From positions 90,001-154,000 of the forward strand of contig CAUJNA010003057.1 of the NCBI GenBank assembly GCA_963377175.1: 64,000 nt of DNA, in the 5' to 3' direction. This DNA is from Effrenium voratum. Taxonomy: Eukaryota; Sar; Dinophyceae; Suessiales; Symbiodiniaceae. The notes beneath the pieces were generated by a model, which had not been told where the DNA came from, made no database searches, and was given only the letters and a program-made list of their open reading frames with translations. The translations under genes and the position numbers were made by a program. Below are positions 57,997 through 64,000 of this stretch, one piece after another. How positions within the stretch are numbered: the first letter of the stretch is position 1; each line of letters begins with the position of its first letter.

Positions 57997-59326
57997 CCCG
58001 CGTGATTCCGAGGAGTACACGTATTGGGAGACATCTTCGCATGACACTCTCGCCTACGCCTTTTACAGCGTGCCGGATCAGTACAGGAACGTCCCAGCAG
58101 TGAAGTCCGCCTCGCGTATCTTTGACCAGATTCCCGACGGCCAGCTCGTGCGACCGGACAAACCGGAGCCTGCTGTTCTCCGCCTCAGCGCGGTGAAGGG
58201 CACTGAAGACACCCGGCGAAACCTCGAGAAGCTGAAGGAGGAGTCCATCAAGAAGAATATGGTCATCCTCGGCGCCAGGAGAGGCGAAGATATCGCCCCC
58301 AGGATCGGAAACACGATCGCTACTCTGTGCGCTAAGGTCGGGGATATTGCCCGATTCCTGGAGATGGGAGTGAGATCCAGAGCAGGACCTATCCTCCCGA
58401 CCAGGAGTGACCCTGACCTGATGATCCAGGCCATTGTTCCCGCACCCGAGGAGCTTCTGGATTACTTCGCCGACGAGATCCGTCAGAAGGTGGAGAGTAG
58501 GACGGGCGCCTCTTCGCACTACTACAGGAGAGCATGCGCGGAAATACGCGACGCGCTCCGTGGAACAGCCGTGCAGCCCGGAAATGCAGGCGCGGTCAAG
58601 GACCCAGAATTGGAGGCCTCGTCTGCCAGCGGGCAAGGGAACGTCACTTCGGTGATACAACTGAAGAAGTTCCTGAGCCACTACTTCGGGACCAGCGTCG
58701 AGTCTGAGGATGCCTTTTCATCGTACCTCTTGTCTTCTTTCCTCGAAGACGGGGTGGGAATGTTCGAGATCATCATCACCGTCATTCGTGACAAGGAGCG
58801 TCGATTGCTGCCTGGTTCCGCCCGCATAGCGGCGGTAAGGTCGCTTGAGATCGGATCCGACACTGATTACCGAGCATTTCGTGAACGATATCAATACATG
58901 CTCTACGAGAGCCCTGTTTGTCTTCCTATCACATCTAAGGTGGTTCCCAAGACACTCTACAAGGTGGTGCCTCTCCGGATGTATCGGCTCTACGTAGAAC
59001 GTGGGGCGATCATTCGGGGTGGGCGAGCTCTGATTGAGCTCCTTCCCTCCAGGCCGGATGAATATCAATCCCTCCGCGATCACGGTGAATGCCCCAACGA
59101 CACTGTCGACCGCATCACTGACAGCAATGTGACGGAGCTGCACACCTCGGGTCGACGCCAGAGGAGCGATCCCCGATGGTCATGGCTATCGATGCACGCT
59201 TCTTCTCCATGGAAAATGGGGGCATGCATATTACTCGTCAGGGTACCTTTGCATCGCGCGAGAACATCGCGATCGGGTACTGGAGATGCGTCTACTTCAA
59301 GGAGGACTGCTCCATCATTTACTTGA
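57914..59326 (+). CDS. element 2 ORF3, region C
   Basis: The conserved frame enters slightly upstream of ATG 57914 (TEEERAMLPTTIGSQFEAER against element 1 PESWEGAMPTSVIDKAGGFE), so it continues region B after a one-base shift. It contains LYKVVPLRMYRLYVERGAII, matched by element 1. After about 59110-59150 the real sequence passes to the frame of 59176-59550, and the last about 60 codons here are out of frame. No family recognised. Confidence 0.75.
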   Translation: MLPTTIGSQFEAERALAELRTVSRVVGDPRDSEEYTYWETSSHDTLAYAFYSVPDQYRNVPAVKSASRIFDQIPDGQLVRPDKPEPAVLRLSAVKGTEDTRRNLEKLKEESIKKNMVILGARRGEDIAPRIGNTIATLCAKVGDIARFLEMGVRSRAGPILPTRSDPDLMIQAIVPAPEELLDYFADEIRQKVESRTGASSHYYRRACAEIRDALRGTAVQPGNAGAVKDPELEASSASGQGNVTSVIQLKKFLSHYFGTSVESEDAFSSYLLSSFLEDGVGMFEIIITVIRDKERRLLPGSARIAAVRSLEIGSDTDYRAFRERYQYMLYESPVCLPITSKVVPKTLYKVVPLRMYRLYVERGAIIRGGRALIELLPSRPDEYQSLRDHGECPNDTVDRITDSNVTELHTSGRRQRSDPRWSWLSMHASSPWKMGACILLVRVPLHRARTSRSGTGDASTSRRTAPSFT

Positions 59327-59550
59327 GGCCTTGGTGCTATCCGCCCAACTTCCTCAACTCCGTGAGTGAGAACCCGAGGAAGTGTCGGGACGAGATGGAG
59401 AAGTATCACCAGATCACCAAGGCGGAGCATGTCCGCGAGGTGCTGTCCGTTCCATGCCATAGGTGCATGACGGCCCACCCGATCGGCGCTCACCTCTGCA
59501 CCGCCTGCTACCTTCCCATCTTCTATGAGGGCGTCCTGCCCACCGGATAG
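59176..59550 (+). CDS. element 2 ORF3, zinc ribbon segment
   Basis: Carries VMAIDARFFSMENGGM, IGYWRCVYFKED and LRPWCYPP, then C-x2-C-x11-C-x2-C (CHRC...CTACYLPIFY) at about 59455-59510. All are matched in element 1. The frame ends at TAG 59548; a one-base deletion there moves the continuation to 59565. Confidence 0.75.
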   Translation: MVMAIDARFFSMENGGMHITRQGTFASRENIAIGYWRCVYFKEDCSIIYLRPWCYPPNFLNSVSENPRKCRDEMEKYHQITKAEHVREVLSVPCHRCMTAHPIGAHLCTACYLPIFYEGVLPTG

Positions 59551-59564
59551 CGAGCACCGACGGG

Positions 59565-61610
59565 GTGATTCCCACCTGGCTGGCGAAATACGGGGGCGTC
59601 GTCCCCGCTCTGTGGAACAACGCAGACGCCAACGCCATCGGAATGGCCCTCTACTCACAGAGTCCCGCCGTTGATGCCCGGTCCTTGCTGATGTCTGGGA
59701 TGCGACCTCCTAAGTACCTCGACAAAGAGGACGTGGACGGCATTTTCCGGAAACTTCACGACTCGCTCCGAGACGAAGTTCTTGACGGCAAGTACCGTGA
59801 CACTGTTGACCACAATGTGGAAGAGTGGGTCGCAAAGGCGATCTTGGTGAGGGGTCTTGCCTTCAACGGGAGCTCCGTCCCCGACTTCTTCGAAGAATAT
59901 GAAGGATATGCAGCTGAGTGGGGCAGACGCCTAACCACCGCAAACTTCAACGCCAACCGCTGCGGCTTTTACACGTCTTACTATATGGTCGAGGCCCATA
60001 TCATTGGGCTGAGATCAGGGCACCTTTCTCCGATACTCCCCAACGATGTGTCCGGGGAGGCGTTCAAGGCCCAGGTGGAACTGCTCGCACAACACTGCGG
60101 GATAATGCAAGCCATGCGGAGGAAGGCCGGATTCGATCCCGCCGCGCGTCTCAAACAGGCTATGGACACGATACGGGAAGGCATAAAGAAGGGCTACGTC
60201 TACACGCTCAACGACCTCAGCAGTATGGATGAGCTGATCTACCGGACGTCCACCGTTGCCTACGACACATGCCTGGCCGACCGTCCGCAGACCCAGGACG
60301 ACATCAAACAGGAGCTGGCCGATCCTGTACCAAGGAAATACCGCTTCCGACCCCGCGATCGCCATCGGCCCGGAATCCGCCTTACACCAGGCCCCGGCGT
60401 GAAAGACGAAGAAGAGCCCGACTTTGCTGGATCAGCGGAGGATGAGCTGGGATCGGATGGATCTTCGCACAAAGATGACGAGAAGCCTGACGACCTTGAC
60501 GAGCCCATGGGCGACGATGAGGAGGAGATCCCTCCCCCTCCGCCACCGCCCCCGGCTCCTCCTGCGCCGCCTGTCCCGGTAGAACCGGAGACTGAAGCTG
60601 TACCACTTCCTCCTCCTCCTCCCCCCGCTCCCATTGCTGCGGGCGTTACAACGGCTGGAGATCCGTTTGAGGAAGAGGACATGGCCGTCAATACTCGCGT
60701 CCCTGACACCGAGTCCGAGCTGGAGGGTGACACCGACCAACCCAAGGCCAGGAGGACATCTCGTGGTCGGGTCCCTGCGCCCGAGAAAGGGCAGGGGGGC
60801 GTTCACGTCCCGCCTGGCGGGCAACCCAGCTCTAAGAGCATGGCCCAGCCTGCCCGTCCGTCCCCGGTCCCCGCGAGAAGCGGTGCGGAAGGGGGGGAGA
60901 GAAGGGGCAGAACCAAGGGGTTCTACACCCAGAAGGATCGTTTTACCGGCGAGGACGCGACTCCCCGGGTTCGTCTTCGATCGGGCGGTCCCGGAACCCC
61001 TGCGTCCCCACCACGGGAGGCCACTGGTTCCTTGGGCGGCCGTGGCGGCTATGACCCGCGCGATGACGACGACGAAGAATGGGAGCTTCCCCCGGGCGTG
61101 CCTCGGACCACTCGTGCGGCCAATGAGTCACGGCCCCACCGAGATGACGATCGATCAAGGACCGCGCTTGGGGCCCGCGAGGATCGTCGCGGCCCTAAGG
61201 GTGAGGGGAAGGGTCGAGGAAAACATCGACCTGGCAAAGGTGGACGCGAGGATCCTGGCCCGCCCCGACAAAGGGATGATCGTGGCAGGGATACCTGCGG
61301 AGGCCGACGCGATGATCGCCGACCTCCTCCACGTCATGAGGAGCCCTCCGAGAGGCGCGGTCCGGGGCGAGATGACCGCGGACGTGATGACCCGGCTGAT
61401 GACCGTCGCGATCGCCACCGGGACCGGCGCAGGGATGACCGACGTCACCAATCAGATCCCCCTCCGCCTCGCCGACATCCGGCTGGCGACCACAGTAGGG
61501 GTGGTGGTGAGGATCGCCGTCGGGATGGAGGAGGCGATCGAGGTGACCGCGGTGGACGTCGGAGAGATGACGCACCCAGAGACCGGGAAGAACCCGGTTC
61601 AGGGTGGTAG
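59565..61610 (+). CDS. element 2 ORF3, region D and RGG/RD-rich tail
   Basis: Starts without ATG (VIPTWLAKYG; element 1 KHGQPIWLSELK), so it is the continuation of ORF3. About 250 helical residues match element 1 (VEEWVAKAILVRGL against LERWVAKQLLIEES). The tail turns acidic, then polyproline, then a long Arg/Asp/Gly-rich stretch with RGG and RDDR units to GSGW*. This looks like a disordered RNA-binding tail, comparable to the basic tail of element 1. A competing frame, open at 60634-61821, is a GC-driven shadow. Confidence 0.8.
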   Translation: MIPTWLAKYGGVVPALWNNADANAIGMALYSQSPAVDARSLLMSGMRPPKYLDKEDVDGIFRKLHDSLRDEVLDGKYRDTVDHNVEEWVAKAILVRGLAFNGSSVPDFFEEYEGYAAEWGRRLTTANFNANRCGFYTSYYMVEAHIIGLRSGHLSPILPNDVSGEAFKAQVELLAQHCGIMQAMRRKAGFDPAARLKQAMDTIREGIKKGYVYTLNDLSSMDELIYRTSTVAYDTCLADRPQTQDDIKQELADPVPRKYRFRPRDRHRPGIRLTPGPGVKDEEEPDFAGSAEDELGSDGSSHKDDEKPDDLDEPMGDDEEEIPPPPPPPPAPPAPPVPVEPETEAVPLPPPPPPAPIAAGVTTAGDPFEEEDMAVNTRVPDTESELEGDTDQPKARRTSRGRVPAPEKGQGGVHVPPGGQPSSKSMAQPARPSPVPARSGAEGGERRGRTKGFYTQKDRFTGEDATPRVRLRSGGPGTPASPPREATGSLGGRGGYDPRDDDDEEWELPPGVPRTTRAANESRPHRDDDRSRTALGAREDRRGPKGEGKGRGKHRPGKGGREDPGPPRQRDDRGRDTCGGRRDDRRPPPRHEEPSERRGPGRDDRGRDDPADDRRDRHRDRRRDDRRHQSDPPPPRRHPAGDHSRGGGEDRRRDGGGDRGDRGGRRRDDAPRDREEPGSGW

Positions 61611-62246
61611 GCAGGTACCGCAATCAGCATCCGCCTTAGAAGGGCGAGGATGGCACGTGTGTCGCCGAAAAACGCGACCGCGCCGATCCTCCTCTCGCCC
61701 ATGCGGCACTGCTGGGGGTGATGGTCTCCATTGCCCTGTACCGCTGATCCGGCGTTGTTCGTGTTCCTCCCGCACCGCTGCCGTGCGCGCTGGTGACGGT
61801 TCCCCTGGCGATCCTGTGTGAGGCTGTGACCGCACTAGAAGTGCCGGGCCGGCCGTAGCCGGATATTTTTCACACCAATTTCGGAACGTCCTTTTCCTTT
61901 TTCCTCCCAACTCGGTTACTCCTCCAACCACATTACGGCATGCAGTGAGGCGCGGTGATCCAGATAAACCCCCCTCCACATGTTGCTGTCCCATGACAAT
62001 GCATGAACGGCGCGAGAGGAATCTTCGTCTGGCTCCTCCAATATGTCCTTGTTCACTCATGTGGCCCACTCGTCAAATAATCCTGTCGCCCCGCCAATTC
62101 GGGGTGGTGGCGGGATTTTAACTGGGGCCCGGGTGCTGCCGTTTGGCTCACCTCTGAGTTGACACCGGCATTTTTGGTTGGATCCTTTCGTCGTGAACTC
62201 AACTGTCTCGCATCCTTTCTCTCGTTCAGATATCGGATGAGGGGTG
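61611..62246 (+). other. element 2 3' untranslated region
   Basis: 636 nt with no convincing gene. It holds the 21-nt shared motif (62096-62116), a partial copy of the LTR sequence GCCGTTTGGCTCA (about 62145-62157), and a short purine tract GGATGAGGGGTG (62235-62246) at the LTR edge that is the likely plus-strand primer. Confidence 0.7.
62096..62116 (+). promoter_or_regulatory. conserved 3'-UTR motif shared by both elements
   Basis: Identical over 21 nt to 34549-34569 of element 1 and at a like distance from the LTR. CCCCG just upstream can pair with CGGGG in the motif. Confidence 0.6.
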
Positions 62247-62647
62247 TGTGTTTTGTTCACGTGTTGTTTCTTCATGTGGCAAAACGGCCGAATGGCCGTT
62301 TGGCTCAAGTTTAAACCTCCCGTCAGGGGTCCCTCGGATCTGCGTGCATCCGCCATAGCACGGCGGCTTGCGTCATCACCGGGAAAAGGTCCTGGTGCTG
62401 CCGCGGCCCGGTGTTAGGTGGTGGGTGGCTGGTCGTCGAGGACTTCCTGGGCCTGGTTCTGAACTTCACTTTCTGTTGTAACCTGTTTTCCAACCCTCCC
62501 AAACTTGATCTTCTTCAACTGTCACTCCCTCAACCTGGTCATCAGCAACTTCACCATTGTGCGTTGGGACTGGGTTCTTTTGGTACTTCGTGGATCACGT
62601 GTACCTCTTTGATTCCCTGGGCTACTTCGTGTTCGCCCAAAACCGCA
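62247..62647 (+). repeat. element 2 right LTR
   Basis: 401 bp, the same as the left LTR apart from one added C near 62407-62409. Confidence 0.97.
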
Positions 62648-62652
62648 GTAAC
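62648..62652. repeat. target site duplication, right (GTAAC)
   Basis: Matches 40068-40072. Confidence 0.95.
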
Positions 62653-62683
62653 CATCAAGCCAACTCAGCAACATGTACGGTAG

Positions 62684-63541
62684 TTGTGTGTGTGTGGGGT
62701 TTTCCCATGGACACTGGCCAAGCAAGGATTGCGCTTGCGGAATTTCAGGCAGCTCGCATTAGCTAGTGGCATAGGCAAGTTGGGGCCAGAGACTCCGTGG
62801 GACAATTCTGAGTGCCTGACGGCTGTTGTACGGCAATATGTTGAAGAAGACACGGGTGAAGCAGAGGACTGGCTGCAAGGGGCGGAAATGGGCGACGCAG
62901 AACTTGTGCTAGAGCTGTTGGAGAAGCCTCTTGATCCCAATGCCGCTGACAGAAACAGACAGAGGACACCTTTGCATCACGCTTCTGCAAACGGCCATTT
63001 GCAAATTGTGCAGTGCTTGCTAGATGCCCGTGCTGACACTGGCAAGACAGACAATGGTGGCCGCACGCCATTGCATCATCTTGCTGCTTCCCTGGGCCAT
63101 CAGGCAGTTGCGCAGTGCTTGTTAGATGCCGGTGCTGACAAAGAGAAGGCAGACAACACTGGTGCCACACCATTGCTTATTGCTGCAGCATTCGGCCATC
63201 AGGGAGTTGTGCAGTGCTTGCTGGATGCACGTGCTGACACTGGCAAGACAGACAATGGTGGCCGCACGCCATTGCATGTTGCTGTTTCCCTGGGCCATGA
63301 GGCAGTTGCGCAGTGCTTGTTAGATGCCGGTGCTGACAAAGAGAAAGCGACCGCCAAGGGCTCTAGACCATTGCATATTGCTGCGCAGCTGGGCAGTCGG
63401 GCAGCTGTGCAGGGCTTGCTGGATGCCGGTGCTGACAAAGAGCAGGTAGACAATGAAGGCCGCACACCCTTGCATGTTGCTGCAGGCCAGGGCCATCAGG
63501 GAGTTGTGCAGTGCTTGCTGGATGCACGTGCCAACTACTAA
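62684..63541 (+). CDS. ankyrin-repeat protein (ORF or last exon)
   Basis: An open frame of 285 codons. The first in-frame ATG is 62888, so the upstream part is either 5' of the start or an exon spliced from further left (TTTCAG|GCAG near 62745 could be an acceptor). It contains an N-cap (GDAELVLELL) and six ankyrin repeats of about 33 residues, each with TPLH/RPLH, GH/GS, VQCLLDA and GAD/RAD. Repeat 2 has one extra residue (PLHHLAAS). The repeats are nearly identical at DNA level; a 198-bp double unit recurs (63028 and 63226), so the array expanded recently. Ankyrin repeats bind proteins; the partner is unknown. Element 2 lies only 32 bp upstream and may have displaced its 5' part. Confidence 0.8.
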   Translation: MCVCGVFPWTLAKQGLRLRNFRQLALASGIGKLGPETPWDNSECLTAVVRQYVEEDTGEAEDWLQGAEMGDAELVLELLEKPLDPNAADRNRQRTPLHHASANGHLQIVQCLLDARADTGKTDNGGRTPLHHLAASLGHQAVAQCLLDAGADKEKADNTGATPLLIAAAFGHQGVVQCLLDARADTGKTDNGGRTPLHVAVSLGHEAVAQCLLDAGADKEKATAKGSRPLHIAAQLGSRAAVQGLLDAGADKEQVDNEGRTPLHVAAGQGHQGVVQCLLDARANY

Positions 63542-63880
63542 CAGAAGGTGATCAGCATGATCGTGCAGTTTGCCGTGTAGCCGAATGATGATGGTTAATG
63601 AGCTGCGCTTTGCTGGCCAAAGAAAAGGGCGGTGCTGACTTCAAGGCGAAACAGATAGAAGTCGTCCGCCACCGGGAATCTAGTGTTGCCATATTTGGAT
63701 GTTGATCCTACGGCTTCTGGGCTGGGAGGTAGTGTAAAACATGTTTTTTTCTTGGTTTAAATAGGATGTTTAAATTGGCTGGCCGGCCCACTCTCACCGG
63801 CCCTGTGAAAGATTTGTTTTGATCGGATGGGAGTTCTGCTTTGCAAAGAATCGCAGAACGAAAGAGAAGAGAGACAGAGA

Positions 63881-63918
<38 letters not shown>

Positions 63919-64000
63919 ACCTGGATCTGGTTCTGGGCTGTGTGTCAGACTTGTTTCAGACCCTCATAAAACACGGTCTCAGGTCGGGCTGTTATACCAA
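63542..64000. other. downstream region with GA microsatellite
   Basis: No gene recognised. A (GA)n microsatellite with interruptions runs from about 63852 to 63917. Confidence 0.7.

Larger units (their letters stand above)
40073..62647 (+). mobile_element. element 2: giant Ty1/copia-like LTR retrotransposon
   Basis: A complete 22,575-bp element with 400/401-bp TG...CA LTRs and 5-bp target duplications, in the same orientation as element 1. It has the same order of parts: primer site, gag, -1 frameshift site, pol with methyltransferase-like and dUTPase domains, ORF3, 3' motif, LTR. Proteins align throughout with element 1 but are much diverged, and the LTRs share only the hairpin/TGGCTCAAG block, so this is a separate family of one lineage. 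The pol frame is almost intact (2311 codons from 45925); gag, the pol extension and ORF3 carry breaks. Confidence 0.95.

Noticed and set aside
60634..61821. 395-codon plus-strand frame overlapping the end of ORF3
   Set aside because: Arises from the GC-rich, Arg/Asp-rich tail in another phase; the frame 59565-61610 has the homology to element 1.

Overview
This is a gene-poor, repeat-rich eukaryotic nuclear window. A dinoflagellate is the best guess. The evidence is: interstitial TTTAGGG-type telomere repeats (7568-7803); LTRs ending a conserved hairpin with TTTGGCTCAAG/TGGCTCAAG, which matches the 3' end of the dinoflagellate spliced leader; copia-type reverse transcriptase of a strongly diverged kind; and a near-identical ankyrin-repeat ORF. 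The organism assignment is inference.

Layout. 1-12.5 kb is intergenic DNA with several minisatellites, one AT-rich island carrying a MAPK-like kinase fragment, and a telomere-like tract. 12,522-35,170 is a complete LTR retrotransposon (element 1, 22,649 bp, 456-bp TG...CA LTRs that look identical, 5-bp target duplication ATTTC). 35.2-40.07 kb is intergenic DNA with a GC-rich repeated module region and a short OTU-like fragment. 40,073-62,647 is a second complete element (element 2, 22,575 bp, 400/401-bp LTRs, target duplication GTAAC) in the same orientation. 62.68-63.54 kb is an ankyrin-repeat ORF, followed by a GA microsatellite.

The two elements are only distantly related in sequence but share one architecture, which is the most interesting content of the window: LTR - half-tRNA-type primer site - long gag (coiled coil, two Cys-rich zinc-binding modules, capsid-like region, CCCH fingers) - a -1 frameshift signal (GGGTTTT or GGGTTTC, then TGA, then a stem) - pol (DTG protease, HHCC/DDE integrase, a methyltransferase-like domain with an IPCGPWS motif, a dUTPase, copia RT with YVDD, RNase H, and a conserved C-terminal extension) - a third, very long reading frame (ORF3, about 8 kb) of unknown function, conserved between the two elements - a 3' untranslated region with a shared 21-nt motif - polypurine tract - LTR.

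How the parts would work: Gag and Gag-Pol are made from one RNA by -1 frameshifting; a tRNA fragment ending in the anticodon loop primes reverse transcription; dUTPase would keep uracil out of the cDNA; integrase makes 5-bp duplications. How ORF3 is expressed is not visible; it could need splicing, trans-splicing or internal initiation. Both copies carry several frameshifts despite near-identical LTRs, so they are either young but defective copies moved in trans, or the assembly holds residual small indels.
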